64,000 bases of DNA from Anoxybacillus amylolyticus (GCF_001634285.1 NZ_CP015438.1:368501-432500); one strand, 5' to 3'; counted from the stretch's first letter, positions 44,025 to 53,171 are shown. The notes: generated by a model from the letters alone, not told the origin. Translations and numbers: made by a program.

Positions 44025-45912
44025 GTGCGTCCGGCATGGGTGTAGTCTATAGGGTGAAAGTCCCGAACTGCGAAGGCAGAAGTAGCAGTTAGCTTAACGC
44101 AAGGGTGTCCGTGGTGACGCGGAATCTGAAGGAAGCGAGCGGCAAACTTCCGGTCTGAGGAACACGAACTTCATAAGAGGCTAGGTATCATTGGGTGAGT
44201 TTGCGCGACAAAACAAAGCCCTTTCTGCCGAAGGTGATATCGAGTAAATGAAGCAGATGGATGGAAGGAAAGACTGCACTCTTACCCGGGGAGGTCTGAT
44301 TGGAATGCCGAGTTCCCTTGGCAACCTATCCAGTGATGGATAGCTGAACAATCAGAAGTCAGCAGAGGTCATAGTACCATCCTTGCTCGAGAAAGGGTGG
44401 GAAGGACTGAACCATGAAGAGAGAACGAAATCTACGCATTCAGTACCTGTGAAGAACACAGACAATCCGAAAGGACTTACTTAGAGGAGGAAGCGGTGAA
44501 TCCCGTGGGGGACTCTAAGAGGGTGGAGCAGGAACTGGCATAAGGAGAACCTTCGTTCACGTAGAAAGGGAAGCGAAGATGTTAATGGAACGAATCTTGT
44601 CACGTGGAAATCTTCTAACGGCGCTCAAACGAGTGGAACAAAATAAAGGAAGTCACGGCATCGATGGAATGTCCGTAAAAGACCTACGAAGACATCTCTA
44701 TGAAAACTGGGACTCCCTCCGGGAAGAGTTAAGAACAGGAACCTACCAACCTGCACCCGTACGTCGTGTCGAAATCCCGAAACCAAATGGCGGAGTGAGG
44801 ATGTTAGGAATACCTACCGTGACAGATCGTTTCATTCAACAAGCAATCGCTCAAGTGTTAACCCCAATCTTTGACCCAACCTTTTCGGAAAATAGTTATG
44901 GGTTTCGTCCGAATCGGAGGGCTCATGATGCGGTAAGGAAGGCGAAAGAATATATCAAAGAGGGTTACCGCTGGGTGGTCGATATAGACTTAGAGAAATT
45001 CTTTGATAAAGTCAATCACGACCAATTGATGGGGATACTCGCCAAGCGAATCGAAGACCGCATCCTACTGAAGTTGATACGAAAATATCTTCAATCAGGA
45101 GTCATGATAAATGGGGTTGTCCAAATAACGGAAGAAGGAACACCGCAGGGAGGACCGCTTAGTCCACTTCTATCCAACATTCTCCTAGACCAATTGGACA
45201 AAGAGTTGGAAGCAAGGGGGCACCAATTTGTCCGATATGCGGATGACTGCAACATCTATGTGAAGTCATGGAAAGCAGGACAGCGTGTGATGAAATCGGT
45301 ATCGACCTTCCTCGAACAGCACCTAAAATTGAAGGTAAACAGAGAGAAATCAGCAGTAGACCGTCCGTGGAAACGGAAGTTTCTAGGGTTCAGTTTCACC
45401 TTTCACAAAGATCCAAAGGTGCGAATAGCCAAAGAAAGCATGGAACGGCTGAAAAGAAAAATACGAGAAATAACTTCTCGGTCGAAGCCTTATCCGATGG
45501 AAGTAAGGGTGGAAAGACTGAACCAATACCTCACAGGATGGTGCGGATACTTCGCGCTAGCAGATACCCCGAGCAAATTCAAAGAAATAGACGAGTGGAT
45601 AAGAAGAAGGCTGAGAATGTGTGAATGGAAACAATGGAAGAAACCTAAAACAAGAGTTAGAAAGCTGATTGGATTAGGGATTCCAGAATACAAAGCATAC
45701 GAATGGGGAAACACCAGAAAGAAATACTGGCGAATCGCCCACAGCCCAATTCTACACAAAACCCTCGACAACTCCTATTGGAGCCAACGAGGGCTGAAAA
45801 GTCTGTATAATCGCTACGAATTTCTGCGTCAATCTTAGTGGAACCGCCGTATACCGAACGGTACGTACGGTGGTGTGAGAGGTCGGGGGTTAATCACCCC
45901 CTCCTACTCGAT
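44025..45912 (+). mobile_element. Group II intron, bacterial class C (IIC)
   Basis: It starts at GTGCG (44025) five bases after the terminator T run, the insertion preference known for IIC introns. Domain I includes GGGTGAAAGTCCCGAACTG and the rest of the IIC-type sequence to about 44560. The RT sits in domain IV. Domain V is CCGCCGTATACCGAACGGTA with CGTACGGTGG (45844-45873). Domain VI is the stem GGGGGTTAATCACCCCC with the 3' end near CTACTCGAT. The 3' boundary may be off by a few bases. All domains look intact. Confidence 0.88.
44579..45838 (+). CDS. ltrA: Group II intron reverse transcriptase/maturase (IIC type)
   Basis: This is a 419-residue intron-encoded protein. RT blocks include GSHGIDGMSV, RRVEIPKPNGGVRMLGIPTV, NSYGFRPNRRAHDAVRKAKE, the first Asp in VVDIDLEKFFDKVNHD, GTPQGGPLSPLLSNILLD and the catalytic RYADDCNIYVKS. 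The maturase X domain has RVERLNQYLTGWCGYFALAD. There is no HNH endonuclease, as is normal for class C. It closely resembles GsI-IIC-type enzymes of thermophilic bacilli. ATG 44579 follows AAAGGGAAG. The frame is undamaged. Confidence 0.95.
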   Translation: MLMERILSRGNLLTALKRVEQNKGSHGIDGMSVKDLRRHLYENWDSLREELRTGTYQPAPVRRVEIPKPNGGVRMLGIPTVTDRFIQQAIAQVLTPIFDPTFSENSYGFRPNRRAHDAVRKAKEYIKEGYRWVVDIDLEKFFDKVNHDQLMGILAKRIEDRILLKLIRKYLQSGVMINGVVQITEEGTPQGGPLSPLLSNILLDQLDKELEARGHQFVRYADDCNIYVKSWKAGQRVMKSVSTFLEQHLKLKVNREKSAVDRPWKRKFLGFSFTFHKDPKVRIAKESMERLKRKIREITSRSKPYPMEVRVERLNQYLTGWCGYFALADTPSKFKEIDEWIRRRLRMCEWKQWKKPKTRVRKLIGLGIPEYKAYEWGNTRKKYWRIAHSPILHKTLDNSYWSQRGLKSLYNRYEFLRQS

Positions 45913-45966
45913 TATATCAGGCGTGTTGATTAACCAATAAAAACCAGTTTACATCGTTCTATTCCT

Positions 45967-46104
45967 AGCTTTTCTGCCGTTGTCGGCAAACGGTACGTTT
46001 GCCGACTGGGAGTATTAGCATGCCCTCCTCGAACAATGAACGCTTTGCGCGCAAATGACATTTGCCCGCTGGCGTTCTTGTTCGAGGGAAAAGGCAGAAA
46101 AGCT
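45967..46104. repeat. Cloverleaf-like nested inverted-repeat element 2
   Basis: The closing stem AGCTTTTCTGCC (45967-45978) pairs with GGCAGAAAAGCT (46093-46104). Arm 1 is GTCGGCAAAC/GTTTGCCGAC (45982-46006) with a GGTAC loop. Arm 2 is CCTCGAACAA-T-GAACGC with GCGTTCTTGTTCGAGG (46027-46087), capped by GCG-C-GCAAAT/ATTTGC-C-CGC. It is non-coding. The flanks (45913-45966 and 46105-46243) hold no gene. Confidence 0.88.
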
Positions 46105-46243
46105 TGTGTTCAGCCATATGATTCTATATTCTTTTAGTAAAATAATGGATAATCAACACTCGTGATGCTATATATACGAATTACGTATTCAATTTTTATC
46201 CTTGCTGACTGAGAAGCCGGCAAGAAACGTATTTGCTTTTGTT

Positions 46244-46573
46244 TCACTCAAACACCCTAGATCGGGTAAGAAAGCGTACGCCTTCCGGTCCTTCTAATGA
46301 AAACATGCCGCCTCTGCCAGGGACGACGTCGATAATGAGCTGCGTATGCTTCCAATATTCGTACTGGGCGGCGGAGATGTAAAATGGACAGCCACCAATC
46401 TCCCCGAGAAGGACATCGGAATTACCAACGATTAGCTCTCCTTGTGGGTAGCACATCGGCGAACTGCCGTCGCAGCAGCCTCCCGACTGATGAAACATTA
46501 GCGGTCCGTATTTTGCCTTTAATTTTTCGATAAGTTCAAGCGCCACATCAGTGGCGATGACTTTTGGTTGCAT
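46244..46573 (-). CDS. DUF779 family protein
   Basis: This is a 109-residue protein with the family pattern FHQSGGCCDGSSPMCYP, GCPFYISAAQYEYWKHTQLI and GRGGMFSLEGPEGVRFLTRS. Several cysteines are in a CC...C arrangement. DUF779 genes are usually found beside NAD-dependent aldehyde dehydrogenases, as here, but their job is unknown. The ATG at 46573 is 8 nt after AAGGAG; the GTG at 46582 overlaps that site. Confidence 0.87.
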   Translation of the reverse strand: MQPKVIATDVALELIEKLKAKYGPLMFHQSGGCCDGSSPMCYPQGELIVGNSDVLLGEIGGCPFYISAAQYEYWKHTQLIIDVVPGRGGMFSLEGPEGVRFLTRSRVFE

Positions 46574-46593
46574 CCTTTCCACTCCTTTTTAAA

Positions 46594-46621
46594 AAGGCAG
46601 CGTGCCATTGCGCGCTGCCTT
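46594..46621 (-). terminator. Hairpin between aldehyde dehydrogenase and DUF779 genes
   Basis: On the minus strand AAGGCAGCG and CGCTGCCTT pair and run into TTTTA. It would end or reduce transcription from the dehydrogenase gene into DUF779. Confidence 0.7.
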
Positions 46622-46628
46622 GTTGATG

Positions 46629-48149
46629 TTAGAAGAATCCTAATTTTTTCGGCGAGTAGCTGACGAGTAAGTTTTTCGTTTGTTGGTAATGTTCAAGCAT
46701 CATTTTATGCGTTTCGCGGCCAATGCCGGACATTTTATAACCGCCAAATGCCGCATGCGCTGGATACGCGTGGTAGCAGTTCGTCCAGACGCGTCCCGCT
46801 TGAATGCCGCGACCGAAGCGGTAAGCGGTGTTGATGTTGCGGCTCCAGACACCTGCCCCTAAGCCGTATAACGTTTCATTGGCAATGGCAAGCGCTTCGT
46901 CTTCGTCTTTAAACGTCGTGACCGAAACGACCGGTCCGAAAATTTCTTCTTGGAAAATGCGCATTTTATTATGTCCCTTAAAGACAGTCGGTTGCACATA
47001 ATAGCCGCCGCTTAATTCGCCCTCTAAAAAGTTGCGTTCGCCGCCGATGAGAAGCTCTGCCCCTTCTTGTTTGCCGATGTCAATGTAGGACAAAATTTTC
47101 TCGAGTTGTTCAGACGATGCTTGCGCTCCAATCATCGTTTCCGTGTCGAGCGGGTTGCCTTGCTTAATTTGTTGGACGCGCTCAAGCGCCCGCTCCATAA
47201 AGACGTCGTAAATCGATTCGTGAATAAGAGCGCGCGACGGGCATGTGCATACTTCGCCTTGGTTTAAGGCAAACATTGTGAAGCCTTCGAGCGCTTTATC
47301 GAAAAATTCGTCGTCTTTTTCCGCGACGTCAGGGAAGAAAATGTTTGGCGATTTGCCACCAAGTTCGAGTGTGACAGGGATGATGTTTTGTGATGCGTAT
47401 TGCATAATTAACCGTCCAGTCGTCGTTTCGCCAGTAAACGCCACTTTGGCGATGCGCGGGTTCGACGCGAGCGGTTTTCCAGCTTCTAAGCCAAAGCCGT
47501 TGACGACGTTGACAACCCCTTTTGGCAATAAGTCTTCGATGAGTTCGATTAGTACGAGGATCGATGTTGGTGTTTGTTCTGCAGGTTTTAGGACAACGCA
47601 GTTTCCAGCTGCCAACGCCGGTGCGAGTTTCCATGCGGCCATTAAAATCGGGAAGTTCCATGGAATAATCTGTCCAACAACTCCGAGCGGTTCTTTGAAG
47701 TGGTAAGCGACGGTGTCATGATCGAGTTCGGCTAACGAGCCTTCTTGTGCGCGAATGCAGCCAGCGAAGTAGCGGAAGTGGTCAATCGCAAGCGGGATGT
47801 CGGCTGCAAGCGTTTCGCGAATTGGTTTGCCGTTTTCCCATGTTTCGACGACGGCAAGCAGTTCGAGGTTTTCTTCCATGCGGTCAGCAATTTTGTTTAA
47901 AATGCGCGCCCGTTCAGCGACCGATGTGCGCCCCCATGCTTCTTTTGCTTCGTGCGCGGCATCGAGCGCCAGTTCAATGTCTGCGGCTTTTGAACGCGGC
48001 ACTTCGCAGTATGGAAGCCCAGTGACTGGCGAAATGTTTTCGAAATATTCGCCGTCGACTGGCGGCACCCATTTTCCGCCGATAAAGTTTTCATAGCGTT
48101 TTTTGAACGTGATGAGAGAACTAGGTTGTCCAGGTTGGGCATAAATCAT
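46629..48149 (-). CDS. NAD-dependent aldehyde dehydrogenase
   Basis: This 506-residue enzyme oxidises aldehydes to acids with NAD. The catalytic glutamate is in [16 protein letters not shown] and the nucleophilic cysteine in [35 protein letters not shown] followed by FTGETTTGR contains the cofactor motif. Length and sequence match the AcoD/AldA acetaldehyde-dehydrogenase type often paired with DUF779. The ATG at 48149 follows AAAGGGGGAAT; the upstream extension to 48179 is not needed. Confidence 0.92.
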   Translation of the reverse strand: MIYAQPGQPSSLITFKKRYENFIGGKWVPPVDGEYFENISPVTGLPYCEVPRSKAADIELALDAAHEAKEAWGRTSVAERARILNKIADRMEENLELLAVVETWENGKPIRETLAADIPLAIDHFRYFAGCIRAQEGSLAELDHDTVAYHFKEPLGVVGQIIPWNFPILMAAWKLAPALAAGNCVVLKPAEQTPTSILVLIELIEDLLPKGVVNVVNGFGLEAGKPLASNPRIAKVAFTGETTTGRLIMQYASQNIIPVTLELGGKSPNIFFPDVAEKDDEFFDKALEGFTMFALNQGEVCTCPSRALIHESIYDVFMERALERVQQIKQGNPLDTETMIGAQASSEQLEKILSYIDIGKQEGAELLIGGERNFLEGELSGGYYVQPTVFKGHNKMRIFQEEIFGPVVSVTTFKDEDEALAIANETLYGLGAGVWSRNINTAYRFGRGIQAGRVWTNCYHAYPAHAAFGGYKMSGIGRETHKMMLEHYQQTKNLLVSYSPKKLGFF

Positions 48150-48204
48150 CCAAATTCCCCCTTTGTTTTTATATAGCACTAGTATGAGAGGAGCCCCCCT
48201 CTAC

Positions 48205-48474
48205 CAGTCGCCTTCGCTTTTCTTGTCTAGCTCCGAACTAACATCCTCCTCCGCGTTTGCTTTCTCCGTCGACGTGCACGCACGTCTCGTCGAAAGCTTC
48301 CGCTTCCGTCGGATGTTTTCTTGGCTACGCCAAGGACCGTTCCCCGCTTTTCTTGTCTAGCTCCGGCTCCTAGCTGCTCAGGGGTCAAATAACCTTCCCC
48401 CTCGAGGTGGCGATCCCCTCTCTTTGGGAAGAACATTCGCCCCGTCGCAGCTATGCAGTCGCCTTCGCTTTTCT
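48205..48474. repeat. Compound intergenic repeat block
   Basis: CAGTCGCCTTCGCTTTTCT occurs at 48205-48223 and again at 48456-48474, and CGCTTTTCTTGTCTAGCTCC at 48215 and 48345. The two units between contain inverted repeats (ACATCC/GGATGT at 48241-48316; CGACGTGC region). From memory, similar 'CTTGTCTAGCTCCG ... CGCTTTTC' intergenic elements are widespread in Bacillaceae. No gene is seen in 48150-48648. Confidence 0.75.
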
Positions 48475-48648
48475 ATCGTGTATACGCTTTCAAAGGAATC
48501 GCATACAAAATATAGTGAAAATTTCTCCCCACGCAATATCGTATCATTTTCTTGATAAGGTTGTCAAAAGGTTCGTCGCCATTATCTAATCTACTCGTCT
48601 GCTTTTTGCGGTATGCCACTTGCATGAAAAAAACTGGCGGCTGCCAGT

Positions 48649-49218
48649 TTAATAGTCTAATTCGAGCCCGTCTAAAAGCAAGCTTGCATACGCGCCGCTT
48701 AAGCGGTGGAACGCTTCAAGGACATCTTCTCGTTCGGCGTCAAAAAAGCCTTTCATCATCGCTTGATTTTCTTCATGAATAAAGCTTAAAATGAAGTCCG
48801 TTTTAATGCGATTGGCGACTAACACGGCGCAATACGAGCGCTCGAGTTGTTGCTTGCGCGCTTTGTTGTCCGCGATTTGCGCAAAATGCGCCTCATAGCG
48901 CCCAACGATGTTCGGAAGCTCTTCTTGGATGCGTGCCTGTGCTTCTTTCAACATCGCTTCAACCGCAGCGGCAGGCGGGAAGGCGCGGCTTGCTAGTACC
49001 GTTTGAAAAATTTGCTGCAACGCATACGTCGATTCGGTCGCAAACGCGACGTTCGTGACTAACACGTGCATATAGCTGTCTTCGTTCGCCGCATCGATGC
49101 GCATTTGCATAATCACTTCGAGCACATCCGAATGGATTTTTTCTTTTGTCCAATCGCTGACAAGTTGCTGAAGCAAAACGGATAATACTTGTCCGATTTC
49201 TTCTTTCGTTATACTCAT
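48649..49218 (-). CDS. Hypothetical helical protein
   Basis: This is a 189-residue soluble, probably all-helical protein (SITKEEIGQVLSVLLQQLVS; EAMLKEAQARIQEELPNIVG; RSYCAVLVANRIKTDFILSF). There is no signal, membrane segment or motif I recognise. The start is well supported, with ATG 8 nt after AAGGAG. It is isolated, with a repeat block downstream and a MITE upstream. Confidence 0.65.
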   Translation of the reverse strand: MSITKEEIGQVLSVLLQQLVSDWTKEKIHSDVLEVIMQMRIDAANEDSYMHVLVTNVAFATESTYALQQIFQTVLASRAFPPAAAVEAMLKEAQARIQEELPNIVGRYEAHFAQIADNKARKQQLERSYCAVLVANRIKTDFILSFIHEENQAMMKGFFDAEREDVLEAFHRLSGAYASLLLDGLELDY

Positions 49219-49305
49219 TCGTCATTCTCCTTACTTGTAGTCTGCCTATCTTTAGCATGCCATTTTCATTGACAAGAAGTCAATGACGAGAAAGGAAAAG
49301 ATATG

Positions 49306-49611
49306 GGCTCTTCACCAAAAGTGGTGCTTGATTTTTTATAACACGCTCTACTGACGCTTGTGAGGAAGAATTAGCAAATCAATGATTTTTGCACATTCTT
49401 GTTCAAGAAAGCGTATCACTTGTCAAGTACATATTGCAGTAATGAACCATAATAATTGGTTCATCACCACAAAATGTACTTGACGAACACGTAATGTTGT
49501 GAAGCAAGGGATACCGCTTATCGTTTATTTAACTTTCATTTACAATTATGTATAAACAAGTATCAAGTCCGCTTTTATTAAAAAATCAAGCACAACTTTT
49601 GGTGAAGAGCC
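49306..49611. mobile_element. MITE with ISL3-like terminal inverted repeats (306 bp)
   Basis: The left end GGCTCTTCACCAAAAGTGGT then GCTTGATTTTTTATAA (49306-49341) is matched in reverse by 49576-49611 with two mismatches. GGCTCTTC is the hallmark of ISL3-family ends. Inside are GTCAAGTACAT/ATGTACTTGAC (49422-49484) enclosing ATGAACCA/TGGTTCAT (49442-49464). No transposase frame is present. I could not find an 8-bp target duplication. Confidence 0.78.
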
Positions 49612-49731
49612 TAATAATTACTAAATTTGAAATTTATGTATAGTAAAAAGAAAAGGTGGGGAAAGTCCCCTTCCAAAAACCGAACATATGTGCTAAAATG
49701 GGTGTAAAAAAATGGACGAGGGGGAATGGAC

Positions 49732-50232
49732 GTGCAGTATGAAATTAAAGAAAATACACAGGCACTTGAGCCGACGTACAATGAACGGGGAGAATTGTGC
49801 ACCATCGTTCACGAAACGGATGCTACGTACACCGTTGCATCCTCCCCTTTACACATTGTTGAACATAGCTGCATTTACTACGGCTGCGCTTACGAAGGAA
49901 GGCTCGAAGCTGCCAAACTAATTTTAGGCTTAAAACAAATGGTTCCCATTTGCGTCAGCAACGCTTTACGACTCTACATCATGCCAACGTGCTCCCCAGA
50001 CAGCGACAAATGTTTTTGGCTTGCCATACGCCACATCCACCACATCGAGCCGTACCGACAAAAAAAAGCAAAAGTCATTCTCGCCAACGGCACTTCCCTC
50101 ATCATTGACGCACACCGAGATACGCTTGAAGCGCGACGGGCGAAAACGACGCTTCTTTATTATACGCTTGAAATGCGCTGTGGCATTTATAAAGTCATTG
50201 AGCAAAAATTTCCGCTTTGGCGGCTTTTTTAA
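49732..50232 (+). CDS. comK: Competence transcription factor ComK
   Basis: This 166-residue protein matches the ComK family, the master activator of DNA-uptake genes. Its landmarks are HIVEHSCIYYGCAYEGRLEA, TPTCSPDSDKCFWLAIRHIH-like spacing and the central VILANGTSLIIDAH stretch. It is shorter than B. subtilis ComK (192 aa), mainly at the ends. GTG at 49732 is 6 nt from GAGGGGGA and is preferred to the ATG at 49726, which touches it. A possible promoter is TTCCAA-17-TAAAAT ending at about 49699. It is activity-competent only if expressed, which cannot be judged here. Confidence 0.82.
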   Translation: MQYEIKENTQALEPTYNERGELCTIVHETDATYTVASSPLHIVEHSCIYYGCAYEGRLEAAKLILGLKQMVPICVSNALRLYIMPTCSPDSDKCFWLAIRHIHHIEPYRQKKAKVILANGTSLIIDAHRDTLEARRAKTTLLYYTLEMRCGIYKVIEQKFPLWRLF

Positions 50233-50302
50233 ACACTGTCCCATCATTTGGGCAGTGTCTTGTCATATAATAGATTAAGAGACGATGAGAGGAGAAATGA
50301 AG

Positions 50303-50785
50303 GTGAGACCGTTGCGGTTGCGAGGACATCATTTATTATGTGTTCACGGGTTTCGCGGCATGGGATATAGCCCATCGTTTGTAGAAAAAATGAAAGAAAT
50401 CGTCCGAGATATTCGCGATGAAGAAAAAGAGATGCTTATTCAAGTCGTCGTCGCGCTCGATGAGGCATGTTTTTCTTGTCCGCATCACGGCGAATCGACA
50501 TGCCAAGCCGACCCCACTTCCAACGACCACGTTGTATCGATGGACAAAAAAGTGCTTACTCATCTTGGCTTAGAAGAAAACGCCGTATATTTAAAATCCG
50601 AACTACTTCGTCTAACGGCAAAAAAAGTGCGTCCGGACGACTTAGACGATTTATGCGCCAACTGTTCGTGGCTTTCGTACGGCGTCTGTAAAGAAGGGAT
50701 TGCTAATTTGCGCCAAAAAAAGAGTGAATTATCAGAAATTGCTTCTTCCCCTTTCCAAAAAGTGTGGTATGATAAGAAAATATAA
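50303..50785 (+). CDS. DUF1284 family cysteine-rich protein
   Basis: This 160-residue protein has RPLRLRGHHLLCVHGFRGMG at the start and two cysteine clusters (CFSCPHHGESTC and CANCSWLSYGVC), suggesting iron-sulfur or zinc binding. Its function is unknown. I chose GTG at 50303, 8 nt after AGAGGAG, over ATG codons at 50285 and 50297, which have no well-spaced ribosome site. It is followed by aspartokinase with 28 nt between, and the two may be co-transcribed. Confidence 0.8.
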   Translation: MRPLRLRGHHLLCVHGFRGMGYSPSFVEKMKEIVRDIRDEEKEMLIQVVVALDEACFSCPHHGESTCQADPTSNDHVVSMDKKVLTHLGLEENAVYLKSELLRLTAKKVRPDDLDDLCANCSWLSYGVCKEGIANLRQKKSELSEIASSPFQKVWYDKKI

Positions 50786-50813
50786 ATGACTTTTTACGGA
50801 AAGGATTTTGCAT

Positions 50814-52181
50814 ATGAAAGTAGCGAAATTTGGGGGAAGCTCGGTTGCTAGTGCGGAACAGTTCCGCAAAGTGGCGTATATTATTCAATCGGATGTCGAA
50901 CGGCGCATCATCGTCGTATCTGCGCCAGGGAAGCGGTACAAAACGGATACGAAAGTAACCGATCTATTAATCCAGCTCGCGGAAGCTGCCATCCAAGGAG
51001 AATTGATCGAACCGTTCGTCGAAACGGTCATCAGAAGGTATATCGATATTGCCGATGGATTGGAATTGTCTGCTTCTGATGTAACGGAGCAAATGAAAGC
51101 AGACTTGCGAAAAAAAATCGACACATATCGCCACGACCAAGATCGGTTAATGGATGCGTTAAAGGCGAGCGGGGAAGACAATAATGCGAAATTAATGGCG
51201 CTTTATTTGCGCCATATTGGGTTGGATGCGCATTATGTCAGCCCGAAGGAAGCGGGCATTCTCGTAACGGACGAACCGGGAAATGCGCAAATGTTGCCGG
51301 AGTCGTACGAAAAGTTACGTGAGCTAAAGCACCGTTCCGGCGTGCTTGTGATTCCAGGCTTTTTCGGCTATTCGCTCAACGGGCATATTGTGACGTTTCC
51401 GCGCGGCGGCTCGGATATTACAGGGTCGATTGTCGCTGCGGGCGTAGGGGCGGACGTGTATGAAAACTTTACCGACGTCGATTCGATTTATTGCGTCAAT
51501 CCGTCGATTGTCGACAACCCACGCCAATTAAAAGAAATTACATATCGGGAAATGCGCGAGCTGTCGTATTCCGGCTTTTCGGTGTTTCACGATGAGGCGC
51601 TTGAGCCAGTGTATAAAGCCCGCATTCCTGTCTGTGTCAAAAATACGAACAACCCAGAAGCACCCGGGACATGGATTGTCGCCCAGCGCGACTACCGCGA
51701 CCAGCCGGTAGCCGGGATTGCGAGCGACACGGGCTTTTGCAGCATTAACGTCAGCAAATATTTAATGAACCGCGAAATCGGCTTTGGGCGCAAGCTATTG
51801 CACATTTTAGAAGACGAAGGGATTTCGTACGAACATACCCCGTCGGGAATTGACAACATGTCCGTCATTTTGCGCGCAAACCAGCTAGAAGGAGAAAAAG
51901 AACGCCGCATTGTCGACCGCATTCAGACGGAATTGCAAGTGGACGATATTCACATTGAATACGGGCTTGCTTTAATTATGGTCGTCGGCGAAGGGATGGA
52001 GCGCGCTGTCGGGGTTGCGGCAAAAGCAACCGCTGCCTTTGCCAAAGCCAACATTAACATCGAAATGATTAACCAAGGCTCGTCCGAAGTGAGCATGATG
52101 TTTGGCGTGAAAGAAGAAGTCGTCGACCAAGCAGTAAAGGCGCTATACGACGCTTATTTTTCCAAACAGCCACTCTCTTAA
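50814..52181 (+). CDS. Aspartokinase (YclM type, two ACT domains)
   Basis: This 455-residue enzyme phosphorylates aspartate, the entry into lysine, threonine and methionine synthesis and, in bacilli, dipicolinate. It has the kinase motif VAKFGGSSVASAEQFRK and the substrate/ATP motif TFPRGGSDITGSIVAAG. The C-terminal regulatory half has two ACT units (about 300-455, with INVSKYLMNREIGFGRKLLH and NINIEMINQGSSEVSMMFGV). Length fits aspartokinase III/YclM. The ATG at 50814 follows GGAAAGGA. No lysine riboswitch precedes it. Confidence 0.9.
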   Translation: MKVAKFGGSSVASAEQFRKVAYIIQSDVERRIIVVSAPGKRYKTDTKVTDLLIQLAEAAIQGELIEPFVETVIRRYIDIADGLELSASDVTEQMKADLRKKIDTYRHDQDRLMDALKASGEDNNAKLMALYLRHIGLDAHYVSPKEAGILVTDEPGNAQMLPESYEKLRELKHRSGVLVIPGFFGYSLNGHIVTFPRGGSDITGSIVAAGVGADVYENFTDVDSIYCVNPSIVDNPRQLKEITYREMRELSYSGFSVFHDEALEPVYKARIPVCVKNTNNPEAPGTWIVAQRDYRDQPVAGIASDTGFCSINVSKYLMNREIGFGRKLLHILEDEGISYEHTPSGIDNMSVILRANQLEGEKERRIVDRIQTELQVDDIHIEYGLALIMVVGEGMERAVGVAAKATAAFAKANINIEMINQGSSEVSMMFGVKEEVVDQAVKALYDAYFSKQPLS

Positions 52182-52198
52182 AAAGGGAGTGGTTTTTT
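52170..52198 (+). terminator. Terminator overlapping the aspartokinase stop
   Basis: CCACTC pairs with GAGTGG (inner CTC/GGG contacts), with TTTTTT after the stem. Confidence 0.75.
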
Positions 52199-52228
52199 AC
52201 ATAAGGAGGAAGAAAAATGAAAATACTA

Positions 52229-52249
52229 CCATTGTCTAGAGGACAATGG
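52229..52249 (+). promoter_or_regulatory. Palindrome before the acidic surface protein gene
   Basis: CCATTGTC and GACAATGG pair around TAGAG, ending at the GGAGGG ribosome site. A well-placed AAGGAGGAAG plus ATG (52217) begins an overlapping short frame that crosses it. It could be an operator or a translational control hairpin. Confidence 0.5.
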
Positions 52250-52259
52250 AGGGATGACG

Positions 52260-53171
52260 ATGAGAAAATGGGTAGTTTCCGTTGCGTTCATACTTGCTTT
52301 CGGTTACTCGTACAATGTTGGGGCAGCTGTTCGCATGGCAGACGTGGAGCCGTATCTTCATGAATTTGGATGGACGGAAAGCGATTTGCAGCGATATTTG
52401 TTGCACTATCACCGGACGCTTGCCGATTTTGCGACGCCGGAAGAGCTCAAGCGCTGGCTCGGCCCGCCGGTGACAGAAGCGGGGGTGGAGCAGTTATTGC
52501 AGCGCTATCAGTTGACGGAAGAACAATTAGAGGCGCTGCTTGGCCAATTTGGTGAAACGATGCAAGATTATACGTGGATGAACGATTTAGATGCCGCTGT
52601 CCGTTTTTATTTGCGTTCGTATGAAAATATGCAGCGTGTGCATGATGCGCTTTCGTCGTTGGAATTTACTGAAGACGAGGCAAAGCGGCTGTTTGACCAT
52701 GTGCGGACGCTTCCAGCGAACGGAAAACGTGCGTTGCAAGCGCAAGCCGCGCGGTTGGCGGAGGGGAAGAATGATCTAGAGGCGATTGCCGACGTATGGA
52801 AACAGCTGTTGCGTACGCTTCGTCTAAAAGGAGACATGTACGTCGTGTCGACCGGACAGATGAAGCCGGTTTCTGCTCATGAACTGCTGGAGCAAACGAC
52901 ACGTGACGAAGACGTGTGGATTGCGTTGTCGGACGAAGAGGGGATGCGGATTATGGACTTGCAACTGCCAAAGCGCACGAATGTCGTAGATGCCATTATC
53001 GAAACGGAAAAAGAACTGCTTACGGCAGGGCAGTTAGCGTATGACATGAAAAGAACGCTGTATGGGCAAAAAATGGCAAACACTGCATCGCCGTACGTTG
53101 CTCATATGTTATGGGGAGTGGCTTTTTTGTTCGTTGGATTGCTTCTTTTTCGCAAAAAGAAGGTGATGTGA
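52260..53171 (+). CDS. Processed acidic surface protein, sortase-associated
   Basis: This is a 303-residue secreted protein with a signal peptide (residues 1-23, ending NVGAA). A long acidic helical region follows (EPYLHEFGWTESDLQRYLLH; LEALLGQFGETMQDYTWMND). It ends in a hydrophobic helix plus basic tail (MLWGVAFLFVGLLLFRKKKV). This is the layout of the 'processed acidic surface protein' family, which lies beside class D sortases and normally carries LPxTA. Here the motif position reads MANTA, a deviation. The ATG at 52260 is 6 nt after GGAGGG. Its stop overlaps the sortase start. Confidence 0.8.
   Translation: MRKWVVSVAFILAFGYSYNVGAAVRMADVEPYLHEFGWTESDLQRYLLHYHRTLADFATPEELKRWLGPPVTEAGVEQLLQRYQLTEEQLEALLGQFGETMQDYTWMNDLDAAVRFYLRSYENMQRVHDALSSLEFTEDEAKRLFDHVRTLPANGKRALQAQAARLAEGKNDLEAIADVWKQLLRTLRLKGDMYVVSTGQMKPVSAHELLEQTTRDEDVWIALSDEEGMRIMDLQLPKRTNVVDAIIETEKELLTAGQLAYDMKRTLYGQKMANTASPYVAHMLWGVAFLFVGLLLFRKKKVM

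Noticed and set aside
50764-50813. Lysine riboswitch before aspartokinase
   Set aside because: Only 28 nt separate it from the previous gene, far too short.
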